A DNA stretch of 64,000 nucleotides from Ascoidea rubescens DSM 1968 (lineage: Eukaryota > Ascomycota > Saccharomycetes > Ascoideales > Ascoideaceae), in the NCBI RefSeq assembly GCF_001661345.1, contig NW_017962935.1, positions 51,417 to 115,416 of the forward strand. Reading direction: 5' to 3'. This document shows, in pieces, positions 30,479-39,358 of this stretch (positions are counted from its first letter, which is position 1; every line of letters begins with the position of its first letter). Both the position numbers and the translations under genes were made by a program. Below the pieces are notes generated by a model. The model had not been told where the DNA came from and made no database searches. It saw only the letters and a list, made by a program, of their open reading frames with translations.

Positions 30479-31177
30479 GTCGTCGTCGTCGCGCGCTTTT
30501 AATAACTGGTTTAGTAAGTTTTTCGGTTTAATTTTTTTTTCTCGACTAGTTAGTTTTTTAATGAATTTTTCTCCTTTCCTGTTGATTAATAATAACTCCT
30601 CATTTGGGTCAAAAAGATTACCATAATTGTTAAAGCTGTGATCAAAACTATCATTATTGTTGTTGAGATTAAGAGATTTTTTATCAATGATCCTATCATT
30701 TGGAGTTTTAATATGTTTATCATTGATCGGATCAAGCAAATTTTTTGACAAATCTAAACCAATGTTATCGTCATTGTCTATATCTTTGTAGGGATTATTG
30801 TGTTCTTTTTTATTTGTCGTTGGGGTAATGGGATAGCTGAATTTAATATTGGTGTTGAATTTTAACTTACTCTTAAAATTCGGGGTAAAATGACCCATTC
30901 CAATTTTTGATTTTTTGATAGGAAATATTTTTCTTTTATTTAGATTTTTATCATAATGGATTATATCATTCTTTGTGTTCAATATTCTTTTTTTTGGTGA
31001 ATATTCGGGACTCAACAATATTATATTATTGGGATTGTCGGCATTATCAGAATTGTTAGTGCTACTCTTTAATTCATTGGAATCATGGAGTAGATAATCT
31101 GGATTTTTTAGTGGTATCAAGGTGTTTCTGGGAGGAGTTTTTAATATAGCATGATTTGCGTTAGTACTGCTGAACAT
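30185..31177 (-). CDS. Asn/Asp-rich protein with Cdk sites and D-box
   Basis: 330 residues; family not recognised. The N-terminus carries ILKTPPRNTLIPLKN, which contains a full Cdk site (TPPR, Thr14) directly overlapping a textbook destruction box RxxLxxxxN (Arg17-Asn25). A second Cdk cluster, SPEYSPKKR, follows near residue 57, then basic segments (NLNKRKIFPIKKSK) resembling nuclear signals. A run of about 23 Asp (encoded by (gat)n then (gac)n) sits near residue 232, and the C-terminus is Ser/Glu/Asp-rich (SDSNSESESESDDDE). The composition suggests a disordered nuclear regulator phosphorylated and degraded in the cell cycle; securin or a G1/S regulator are possibilities, neither proven. It is divergent from HAC1. 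Confidence 0.75.
30425..30492. repeat. Coding Asp-codon repeat
   Basis: (atc)n followed by (gtc)n on the plus strand, encoding the poly-Asp tract of the gene at 30185. The switch of codon at one end shows older, stabilised units. Confidence 0.9.
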
Positions 31178-31686
31178 TGTATTGATCGCACAGGCAGCTC
31201 TTAATGTGGTACAGTATCTCTTTGTGTGTGATATCTGGCAGCTTGACTCTTTGCCCTTACTTTGGGCTATTAGTTGTATGGAAGTCCTCTTTTCTATGGC
31301 CCAGTATCACCATCACCACCTCCCTTACCACCGCGTCGGTGATGTAGATAGCAGGGCAGTTACCCTTTTTGCGAGTCCCAATCAGGTATTTTGCCTAAAA
31401 AGGAAAATAGTAAACAGTCCCGGTTTTACATCCATTAAATTGGTCTCCACCACATCCATGGAACCAGCAATTATATGCATTTTAATTTAAAACCAGTCAA
31501 AACGATGCTGCATATTATTTGGATGTTGTTTGCGGCCTGAGCGGTGTTTCTGTTGGGGCTGAGCTTCTTTTTTTAGCAAGGGCGACGTGGCATCAGCGTA
31601 GCGTATATAAAGGTGTTGTCGCTGCGGAAAAGCTGCTATTTTTTTAATTGTCCACACTCGCACTTCTGGATTCACGTCTTTTCAAC
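31178..31686. promoter_or_regulatory. Divergent promoter / HAC1 5' leader
   Basis: 509 bases between two divergent starts, GC-richer than average. A TATA-like tatataaa lies at about 31603-31610, some 80 bases before the HAC1 ATG. I looked for a segment complementary to the HAC1 intron (used in S. cerevisiae to block translation) and saw none of length 10 or more near the ATG. Confidence 0.45.
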
Positions 31687-33053
31687 ATGGCTTCGAGAGT
31701 ATCTAAAATCAACAGCTTGGACATTGACATTGAAAACTTCAAAACAACACTTCCTCCAAGAAAGCGTGCAAAAACTGATGAAGAGAAAGAACAACGTCGA
31801 ATTCAAAGAATTTTACGTAATAGGAAAGCAGCTCATGCTTCTCGTGAGAAAAAAAGAAGATATGTTGAAAGCCTTACCAACAACTTAAATAAATTAAATT
31901 TAGTTGTCGAGAACTATCAAAAGAATCAAATGAGATTGTTAGAATTGAACAAACAACTTATCGATAGAATATCCCAATTAGGTGGCCTTGTTGATGATAT
32001 CGATACATCTATTTTATCCGAAATTAATTTGGATTACAGAATCTCTTCTTTAATTTCTGACAATAGTACTTCCATCTCTACTGATATCCCACAAATTCTG
32101 ATCCAGCAAAATCTTAATACTTCAAATTCCAATGGCTCTAGTGAATCACAAGTAAATTCGGAAAATGATAAAAAAAAAAATGAAAATTTGTCCAACAATG
32201 TTCAAGCCAATTCTATTTTAGATAATTTAATTAATTTGGCCTCTGATAATTGTTGTGATTTAACTAATATTTCTAATATTTCTAATATTTCTAATATTTC
32301 TAATGTTTCTAATCTTCCTGTTCCTTCTGTCTCTTCAACTTCATCCAACTTTCATTCAATTTCTAGCTCAACCACTCCAGATTTTGATGACAATCTTTCT
32401 GTTAGCAATGATCTATTAAATTTACGTTCTCCAAAATTAATATTTGACAAAATCGATCTGAAATCATTTAATGAGAAGTTTTTAAATGAAGCTAACTTTA
32501 ATTCCAATACTATTGTTTCCATTAATGATAATAGCGATAATAATAGTAATAATAATTATAATAATTATAGTATCATCAATGATGAAGTTGCTAATAACTT
32601 AAACAACAACAACACCATTAATATGTTTGAATTTAATAATTACAACAACGAATTGTCTTCATTCGATAATTTTGAATTTAATAACTTACTATCATCTCAA
32701 CTGCCTAATGACAATATAAATAGCTTTGAGCAAATCAGCAGGTTGCATAACCCAGCAGTGGTTTCACTAAGATTATATTTCTTTTTTATGGTTGATTTAA
32801 CATCACTGTTGTTTTATTCCCTTTCTTGACTTTTGAATTGATATATTCATTTAATCCTTTCTCGTTAGTAAATGAAAAGGTTTAAATGTTTATATCTTTT
32901 CATATTTCAAAAAAGTTGTTTTAACTCAATAGTTATTTCAGCCTTATCAAAATGCAATGGCCCGCAGCGCCAGCTGATTTGTTCTCTGACTTATTTCCAT
33001 CTAATAACTCGAATTATGAGTCAATGTTTGAAGATTTTTGTCTATTAGAGTAA
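31687..33053 (+). CDS. HAC1: bZIP unfolded-protein-response factor Hac1 (two exons)
   Basis: Start at ATG 31687 (the longer frame begins with TTG). The basic region has NRKAAHASR (residues 45-53), the bZIP signature, within EKEQRRIQRILRNRKAA, followed by a leucine zipper (VESLTNNLNKLNLVVENYQK). The first exon is 31687-32755; the intron 32756-32964 (209 bases) is of the Ire1 type; the second exon is 32965-33053. Spliced, the frame continues from NP-A into APADLFSDLFPSNNSNY and ESMFEDFCLLE-stop, an acidic/aromatic activation tail, total 385 residues. Unspliced, translation runs to 32829 and ends in a hydrophobic segment (380 residues). The middle is Asn/Ser-rich with repeated ISN units. The active form should induce ER chaperone and ERAD genes. 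Confidence 0.95.
32749..32763 (+). promoter_or_regulatory. HAC1 5' Ire1 cleavage stem-loop
   Basis: AACC-CAGCAGT-GGTT: perfect 4-bp stem with a 7-base loop fitting CNG/CNGN; cleavage expected after 32755. Confidence 0.92.
32756..32964 (+). other. HAC1 non-spliceosomal intron
   Basis: 209 bases between the two Ire1 loops, with no GT..AG ends. It holds the in-frame stop at 32827-32829. It is slightly shorter than the S. cerevisiae HAC1 intron (252 bases as I remember). Confidence 0.92.
32958..32972 (+). promoter_or_regulatory. HAC1 3' Ire1 cleavage stem-loop
   Basis: TGGC-CCGCAGC-GCCA: perfect 4-bp stem with a 7-base loop fitting CNG/CNGN; cleavage expected after 32964, followed by tRNA-ligase joining. 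Confidence 0.92.
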
Positions 33054-34498
33054 TTAAATGAATCTTGTTTTTTCTTTGGTTATTTTATACCTGGCTAGTT
33101 TTCATTTTATCAAATTTATAACTTTTTAAAAGTTGAAGAGTAATGAAAAATTTGTTCATTATGTGGCGCAGTTTAGTTTTTTATTTGCGACTGGATGTTC
33201 AAGATTTCCATTATTCTTTTTACTTTTAATAATTTGATTGTTATAAGATTTTGAGAGATGCTAATTTTCATGAAACATCCTGGGAAAATTCTTGATATGG
33301 TGATTTCTTTATAAAGTCTTTGGTTCAAATGCATCTGTTGAGGTCTTTACGTTTTTTAAATTTTCTTTCTATATTTAGGTTTTAGGTTATTTTTATTTCT
33401 TTTGGTGATATTTTTAATATTTTTCTTTGGTGTTTGTATTATTTCTTCTATATCTCAATCTAATGCTTTATCTCTCTCCATTTGGTGATTGCTTGACATC
33501 CGCGGGCTGTAGAAATGGAATGACTTTCAAGTCAAAGCGCTGAATCTTTACACCCAGCTGTGGGTCTATGCATTTTCATTGTTCTAAATTTTTTTTTAAC
33601 ATCCACTGACGTTATACTTTGTAGTTTTGAATGATTCAGAAACAATAACGATTGGATATGGCGTTTGACTGGAAATTATCTTATTATTCTTTTTATAACC
33701 AAAGAAAATTGATCTATTTATTGGCTATGTTTGATTTCAATCTTACTGAATTATGGATGGACTCTGTGTTGTAATGGAACAGTGAGCCACTTGAAGACCA
33801 CTCGAAGACAACTGAGAACCACTGAAAGGTCGCTTTCTAGTGTATTTATTGTGCTTCAACAACTATTCTGGTACATTTCTATTATTTTTTTGAGATCATA
33901 TAACTTGAATTTTATATAACTTTAAAATTTGACGAATAAACTAGATCAGTATGATCTTTTTATTTTTGTTTTTTGTATATTTAACAAAGTTGTTGCAATC
34001 TTTGTTACTGGTGTTAGACCTATTCAGGTTAATATGCTTCTTATCAATAGAATGATTTCAAATAAAAAAACAGTCATTTGCACAATAATTAATTGTCCAA
34101 CAATTGATTACTCAACTCTTTTGTCTCTTGATACTAGGTTTATGAATTGTTTTCTATTTAACAACTAAAAAAAAATATTAGCATCATGGAAATTCTCAAA
34201 ATAGTAAATATGACACAGTCATAATGAAAAATTCTGACAATTCTTGTAATTGTATTATTAAAATATGGTTAATTGAAATGAGAAAGAAACAAAAATTATT
34301 ATCAGAGAATATTATTTATTTTTAGATTTTTAATAATTATGGTTTCTATTGTTTGGTTGAAATATATTTAAATAAAGGATGATCTTCTCAATCTAATGCT
34401 TTCTTTCTATTGTTTTAATGTCTGATAAAAACAAGATTAAACTAACTAAGATAATTCAACTATAAAAAATTCAAAAATTAATAAATCTTTAAGAAAAG
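33054..34498. other. Gene-free region downstream of HAC1
   Basis: 1.4 kb of AT-rich DNA. The short frames (33731-33919, 33929-34168) show no family resemblance. The 3' part is the presumed promoter of the velvet-like gene at 34499. A less AT-rich block around 33497-33560 contains a small hairpin (gactt..aagtc) of unknown meaning. Confidence 0.5.
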
Positions 34499-34945
34499 AT
34501 GTCTTATAAAATACGGATTCTCAATCAGCCATCAATTGGCAGACAATCAACAAATGCTGCAACGAGATATCTAAGAGGAAATTTTATTATTGAAGCTTCA
34601 TGTGTTGATATTCAAGGAAACATATTATATGATCCACACAGACAATATTTAGCCATTTATGCTTGTTTGCTAGATGTTAATGGTAATATTTACCAAGATC
34701 AAACTATTTTGGATGGTGTTAAAATTGTTGGATATGGCAATGGAAAAGATGCTAATTCTTCTTCTTGCATTTTTACTTTTAATTCAATTGGTATCAAAAG
34801 GAGTGGTTCATATAGAGTTAGGTTCAGTCTTGTGAGAATTCTCCCAGCTCAGCATGGTGTAACTTTAAGTTCTATTGATAGTGGCATCATTAATGTTTAT
34901 TCATCCAGGAAGTATAATGCAATTGCAAGTCAAAGATCTACTTAG
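34499..34945 (+). CDS. Short velvet-like domain protein (copy 1)
   Basis: 148 residues, essentially one domain. It follows the velvet family pattern from end to end. YKIRILNQPSIGRQ (family: YxLxIxQQPxxAR) is followed by a basic segment TRYLRGN and a strand with Asp. Then come QYLAIYACLLD (family: PYYxxxCxLxD), TILDGVKIVG (family: LxGxxVSS), and CIFTFNSIGIKRSGSYRVRFSL (family: FFVFxDLSVRxEGxFRLRFSL). The end is LSSIDSGIINVYSSRKY (family: xSxxFxVxSxKxFPG). Velvet proteins in filamentous ascomycetes (VeA, VelB, VosA) are DNA-binding dimers linking development and secondary metabolism. This copy is minimal: no nuclear signal or activation tail, so it may act as a partner subunit. Paralogue at 35889. 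Assignment by pattern recognition only. Confidence 0.75.
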   Translation: MSYKIRILNQPSIGRQSTNAATRYLRGNFIIEASCVDIQGNILYDPHRQYLAIYACLLDVNGNIYQDQTILDGVKIVGYGNGKDANSSSCIFTFNSIGIKRSGSYRVRFSLVRILPAQHGVTLSSIDSGIINVYSSRKYNAIASQRST

Positions 34946-35129
34946 AAGAGATTTCATTCATAACCTATGAGTTTCTAAATTAACAATACTATCTACTGCG
35001 TTGTACTATATACTATATACCGTATATTTATATTTATTATTCTTTTTATTTTTTATCATTAGCATATCACATACAAAAAAATATATATTCTTTCCGAAAA
35101 TATTTTATAATAGTAAACCCTATTTTATT
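34946..35129. terminator. Shared 3' region of convergent genes
   Basis: 184 bases, A/T-rich with repeated tatata and atata elements at 35005-35030 and 35075-35090, of the efficiency-element type used in yeast 3' end formation for both flanking genes. Confidence 0.35.
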
Positions 35130-35459
35130 CTATTTTGTATGAATACTTTTATTATTTACTTGGATTAATTCATTTTTAATATCGTTTATTTTATGACTGT
35201 CTATCTGATATAACAAAGCAACCAAATATCTTGATTTAAAATTAAAGCCATTAAGGTTCTCTAAACACGATTTAGCTGATTTGAGATCTGAATATACAAC
35301 AAAACAGTTTCCCTTTAAATGATTTTCTATTCCTTTTCTAACTTCAATGATGTTTCCAAACTTATTGAACAAGTCGTACAACTCCTGTGTTGTGACTTCA
35401 TAAGGTAGGTTTTTCACTAGAACTATTGGAAATTCAGAATTAAACTGGTTATTAGACAT
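35130..35459 (-). CDS. Splicing factor p14 / SF3B6-like RRM protein
   Basis: 109 residues, a single RRM nearly end to end. RNP2 IVLVKNL (12-18), then PYEVTTQELYDLFNKFGNIIEVRKG, RNP1 KGNCFVVY (49-56), SAKSCLENLNGFNFKSRYLVALLYQ. This matches human SF3b p14 (ILYIRNLPY, MYDIFGKYGPI, GTAYVVYEDIFDAKNA, LSGFNVCNRYLVVLYY as I remember), including the family-specific RYLV ending. p14 sits in the SF3b complex of U2 snRNP near the branch adenosine. S. cerevisiae lacks it, so its retention fits an early-branching yeast. The RNP2 tyrosine that contacts the branch adenosine in human p14 (Tyr22) appears replaced by Leu14. The C-terminal helix is shortened. Confidence 0.85.
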   Translation of the reverse strand: MSNNQFNSEFPIVLVKNLPYEVTTQELYDLFNKFGNIIEVRKGIENHLKGNCFVVYSDLKSAKSCLENLNGFNFKSRYLVALLYQIDSHKINDIKNELIQVNNKSIHTK

Positions 35460-35888
35460 GTCAAATAGATCTTATCTTATCTTATTCATCATCCAGACAG
35501 TGAAAGTGAGGAAAAAAAAACACAATCGCAAAAACGAATTGAGAAAATCGCATTTTTAATTATCTGGCAGGAGAGTGCAGAAATTTGCAGTCCAAATTTA
35601 TGAAACGCTATTGGTTGAAATCGTTCAGTGGTCAAAATTGATAAATGTTTATTACAGATTTTTGGCTTTAGGTGAACAATAACCTGGATCAGGATCAGGA
35701 TCAGGATCAGGATCAGGGTGATATAACAGGAAATTCATTTAAAAGTCATGAAAATCCATATTTAATAGATTCATGTTTTTTCTTATTTTTTTACTGCAAA
35801 TTATTGTGAAAAACCAAATAGTAAAATTATTACAAAAACATTAGTCAAAATATTAGCAAAAACATAAATATTGGTGGGATTTATAGAT
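35460..35888. other. Divergent intergenic region with hexamer repeat
   Basis: 429 bases between the p14 gene and velvet-like copy 2, with five to six tandem ggatca units at 35686-35718. Otherwise AT-rich. Confidence 0.5.
35686..35718. repeat. Tandem hexamer (ggatca)n
   Basis: About 5.5 perfect copies upstream of velvet-like copy 2. Confidence 0.9.
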
Positions 35889-36323
35889 ATGTATGAGATG
35901 AAAATTGTGGCTCAATCTATTATTGGAAGGCAATCAACACAATCCAGCAAAAGAAATTTATATTGCCATAACATTATAAGTGTAACAATAGATAGCATTG
36001 ATATAAACTCATTATTTATTAAAGTGATTTTATTGGATGAGTTTGGAGAAGTTTGCGACCTGGTTTTGTTGGATGGTGACTATGTAAAAATGGTTAATAG
36101 TGAAAAAGTATTCATGGTTTCCAGAAATTGTTACAAATTTATATTTAACAATATTGGTATAAGAAAAGTTGGAAAATTCAAATTGAGGTTTCTATTGGTC
36201 AAATACGGTTTATTAGATAAAAAATTTCAAGAGATAAATCAAATTGATTCAGAACTTATAGAAGTCTGCTCTTCTCATACATACGCAGCCAAAAAGAAAT
36301 TATTATTTCCTAGAAAACAATAG
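35889..36323 (+). CDS. Short velvet-like domain protein (copy 2)
   Basis: 144 residues from the ATG at 35889 (the frame opens at a TTG six codons earlier; a second ATG is at 35898). It is the paralogue of copy 1: MKIVAQSIIGRQSTQSSKRNL against IRILNQPSIGRQSTNAATRYL. Shared later motifs are LLDEFG, VLLDGDYVKMV, YKFIFNNIGIRKVGKFKLRFLLVKYG and QIDSELIEVCSSHTY. The F-x-F-x-x-I-x-I-R-x-x-G-x-F-x-L-R-F core is the strongest velvet hallmark. The canonical QP of the first motif is lost (AQS). The C-terminus is basic (AAKKKLLFPRKQ), possibly a nuclear signal. Copies 1 and 2 flank the p14 gene and probably arose by local duplication. Confidence 0.72.
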   Translation: MYEMKIVAQSIIGRQSTQSSKRNLYCHNIISVTIDSIDINSLFIKVILLDEFGEVCDLVLLDGDYVKMVNSEKVFMVSRNCYKFIFNNIGIRKVGKFKLRFLLVKYGLLDKKFQEINQIDSELIEVCSSHTYAAKKKLLFPRKQ

Positions 36324-37318
36324 AGATAGGATAACTGTTCACAAACTATGTATGTTTCAATACACAGCTACTCGAAGCCTGATATCACACTTGTTGCATT
36401 ATCAGGTTACAACACAAAAAACAACCAATCAAATAACATGGTTTACTTTTTGGTACTTTTTGAATCACAAGCAGCGTTTATAACCCACTGCTGCTTTTGC
36501 TTACTTTGCTGTTTGTGCTGTTTCTACTACGATATCGAAACGGAAACAAAACCAAAAACACAATGCTGGATGATGGGTAACACTATAGGCGTAACTACAC
36601 ATTTAAACGCATAATTTTCAAAGAACCAAACTTTAAAGACACTTTTCTTCAAGATCCTGCTTGAAGCAGAGCAATTTTAATAGAAATATTGCAATGGATA
36701 TGTTGCCAATACAGTTCAGCAGCTCTAAAACAAAAATGTTTTGTTTTATCATCGAACCCTTTCTTGAAAGCTGGTTGTTTTTGGTATCCAGTTCCTCATG
36801 CTAGGCTTTTCAAAACCATCCTAAATTGGTTTTGAAGACAAACCAACAACCAATTGCCACACTTGGTTTTATTGAATTCTACTGATTCTTGAATAGGGAA
36901 TATTGAAGTTATGAAATGATATTTTTTTAATTAAATAATTGTTTTCTATAAAAATTCGTTTTGGTTCAAATGGAACCATTGTTACCCCACCTGTCCAGCT
37001 ATTAATATATCATACTCATATCGATACAACATTTGTATTAAAATATCACCAAACCCAACCAATTTGAATATTGAATACAGCTATCATTCTATCAGTTTCA
37101 ATAGTCTGTTTAGTTGAATTAGGCCTTATCCATATATCATAACTTGAAAGTTTTTAAAAAGAGGGAAATAATCAAGATAATAAAAAATAAAATGCAAATT
37201 CTTCATTTTCAAGATCTAATTACGCAAACTCGCTTTGATCTATAATTTTTAGTTTTGATATTTATTAAATTACAAAAAACAATAATTAAGTACTTTAACA
37301 TAATCATATATCAACCGG
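36324..37318. other. Gene-free region
   Basis: About 1 kb, AT-rich. The frame at 36348-36614 (plus) shows no family resemblance. A short inverted motif around cttcaagatcctgcttgaag (36648-36667) is visible. Nothing else supported. Confidence 0.5.
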
Positions 37319-37723
37319 CTAACCATATTTTTGGCAAAAATCATTGCAAAATTCGTTGCAAAATTCGTCGCAGAACTTTTGAGAAAAGTCTTGAACAGAA
37401 TCCTTTGAAAGATTGTTGTAACTGCTACAAAACTTTTCACAAAACTCTTTGCAGAAGTTATCGCAAAACTCTTGGAATTTTTCATTTGATGAATTGTTGC
37501 AACATTTTTCAAAGCATTTTTGACAACATTCAGCACACAATTTTTTGCAAACTTCAGCACATTTTTCTTTCTCGCCAGCTGAGCTATCATCGCAAATCAG
37601 TTCACAGCAGTTTTTGCAGCAATCAACAACATTAGAGAGAACCTCTGGCTTAGCCTTACCACAGGAAGAGCCCTCCAATGAATTACCAGGACCAGAACTA
37701 GAGCAAACACAAGAACAAGACAT
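37319..37723 (-). CDS. Cys-rich CxxxC protein, probable metal binder
   Basis: 134 residues with 25 cysteines (about 19%). The N-terminus is CSCVC, metallothionein-like. The middle has paired CCKNCC, CCQKC and KCC. The last two fifths are two arrays of four Cys at i, i+4 spacing: FCDNFCKEFCEKFC and FCDEFCNEFCNDFC, with Phe before each Cys and acidic/polar residues between. There is no signal peptide or membrane span, so it is cytosolic. The CxxxC helical arrays resemble, in spacing only, bacterial copper-storage proteins (four-helix bundles lined with Cys) rather than classical CxC/CxxC metallothioneins. Role inferred: copper or zinc buffering. The frame is well supported by the regular pattern. 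Confidence 0.8.
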   Translation of the reverse strand: MSCSCVCSSSGPGNSLEGSSCGKAKPEVLSNVVDCCKNCCELICDDSSAGEKEKCAEVCKKLCAECCQKCFEKCCNNSSNEKFQEFCDNFCKEFCEKFCSSYNNLSKDSVQDFSQKFCDEFCNEFCNDFCQKYG

Positions 37724-38422
37724 ATCTAATCAACACCAGATTTAATTTCGTAAGCAAGGTATCCTATAAAGATCTTAGAGATAATAGTGAAAATAGAATC
37801 GAAAAGCCAGAATTAGTGGAGGAAACCTGGATGTATTTATATTGTTTGCAACACATAGTGCACCATATGTTAGTTTGATTTGAATTAGTAATACAGCAAA
37901 AACATCGCTTGATGTATGGGTCTATTCAATCCAGCCAATAAACACGCTGGGCAGAGGCATGGCAGTCGTGCTGGCTTTTTTCGGACACAAGGCAGGAATG
38001 CTCCCGCTTGAAGAGTGGTTTTTGCAGCAGTTCAAGCCTCGGTTTGTCAAAACGTCCCAGTCCCACCGGTTGCAGAGCCAGAGCACGACTGTGTACAAAC
38101 AGCGAAAAAAGCTCATCCAGCTCACAAACATCTTCTACACTTATCAAAAATCCCAGCCCGGAGCTAGTTTTGAAGTACTTTGTAATTCTCGGTGAAGAAA
38201 GCTCTTCAAATCACAATCAGAACTGCCTTCTCTTTTGGCATCACCGCCACACACCTTAACCACCAGCCCCAATGGGCTTGTTCCGTTCAAGAACCTGGCC
38301 TTCTTTTTTTCTCTTTTTGGATTTCCACATCACCAAAACTTGCCATCTGACCTTTTGATAAGCCTTATTCTCCCACACTCTTTCGCTCTTGAGAATTATT
38401 TCTGATCGATTTATTTATAAAA
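37724..38422. other. Divergent region between Cys-rich gene and VPS26
   Basis: 699 bases. 37920-38300 is GC-richer than its surroundings and open in several frames; the plus-strand frame 37959-38195 starts with ATG (78 codons, MAVVLAFFGHKAGMLPLEEW) and could be a small gene, but I have no family support. Confidence 0.4.
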
Positions 38423-39358
38423 ATGTCATTGTTTTTCAAAAGTCCTATAGACATTGAAGTCAGACTTGATAATGAAGACTCTCGTCAACATGTTGAAGTT
38501 AAAAATCGAAAGGGAAGAAAAGAAAAATTGCCCCTATATGAAGATGGTGAATCAGTTAAAGGTCAAGTAACAATTAGATTGAGAAATAACAATAAATTGG
38601 ATCACTTAGGGATAAAAATTCAATTGATTGGAACTATTGAAACGCACTCAAATTCCTCTTCCAACAATAATGCCTCTAATTCCAATAATTCAAATTTAAC
38701 TTTAAATAATAATAACGATAATTTTTTATACTTATTACAAGAATTATCTGCTCCTGCCACCTTAAACCATCCTGAAAATTATCATTTTGAATTTAAAAAT
38801 GTTGAAAAACAGTTTGAAAGCTATAGAGGTTTAAATGTTAACTTGCGTTATTATTTAAAATGTATTGTCTTACGAAAAAATTCCTCAAACATAATCCGTG
38901 AAAAGGAATTATGGGTCTATAATCACCAATTTCCCCCAGACTCGCCATCCAGTGTTAAAATGGATGTGGGTATAGAAGATTGTCTCCACATTGAATTTGA
39001 ATACTCAAAATCAAGATATTCATTGAAGGACGTCATAGTTGGCAGAATTTATTTTTTACTAGTTCGTTTAAAAATTAAACATATGGAGTTATCCCTAATA
39101 AAAAGAGAGTCCATTGGCACTCCTCCAAATCAGTTTTCAAATTCAGAGACTTTAGTCAGATTTGAAATTATGGATGGTGCTCCTGTTAGAGGAGAAGCAA
39201 TTCCAATCCGATTATTTTTAGGTGGTTTTGATTTAACTCCAACTTTTAGAGATGTGAATAAAAAATTTTCAGTAAGAACTTTTTTGAGCTTAGTTCTAAT
39301 TGATGAAGATTCAAGACGTTATTTTAAACAAAGTGAAATTATTCTTTATAGAGAATGA
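38423..39358 (+). CDS. VPS26: Retromer subunit Vps26 (Pep8)
   Basis: 311 residues, arrestin-like fold. Start MSLFFKSPIDIEVRLDNEDS followed by GRKEKLPLYEDGESVKGQVTIRL, LDHLGIKIQLIGTIE, LNVNLRYYLKC, LWVYNHQFPP, MDVGIEDCLHIEFEYSKSRYSLKDVIVGRIYFLLVRLKIKHMELSL and GEAIPIRLFLGGFDLTPTFRDVNKKFSVR, all diagnostic of Vps26. It is part of the endosomal retromer (Vps26-29-35) that recycles sorting receptors to the Golgi. It is shorter than S. cerevisiae Pep8 (379) and near the human length (327). An Asn/Ser-rich insertion of about 25 residues lies near residue 75. The terminus is RRYFKQSEIILYRE. Confidence 0.96.
   Translation: MSLFFKSPIDIEVRLDNEDSRQHVEVKNRKGRKEKLPLYEDGESVKGQVTIRLRNNNKLDHLGIKIQLIGTIETHSNSSSNNNASNSNNSNLTLNNNNDNFLYLLQELSAPATLNHPENYHFEFKNVEKQFESYRGLNVNLRYYLKCIVLRKNSSNIIREKELWVYNHQFPPDSPSSVKMDVGIEDCLHIEFEYSKSRYSLKDVIVGRIYFLLVRLKIKHMELSLIKRESIGTPPNQFSNSETLVRFEIMDGAPVRGEAIPIRLFLGGFDLTPTFRDVNKKFSVRTFLSLVLIDEDSRRYFKQSEIILYRE

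Noticed and set aside
37959-38195. 78-codon ATG frame before VPS26
   Set aside because: Possible small gene, but several frames are open here and there is no homology by eye; kept only as a note.
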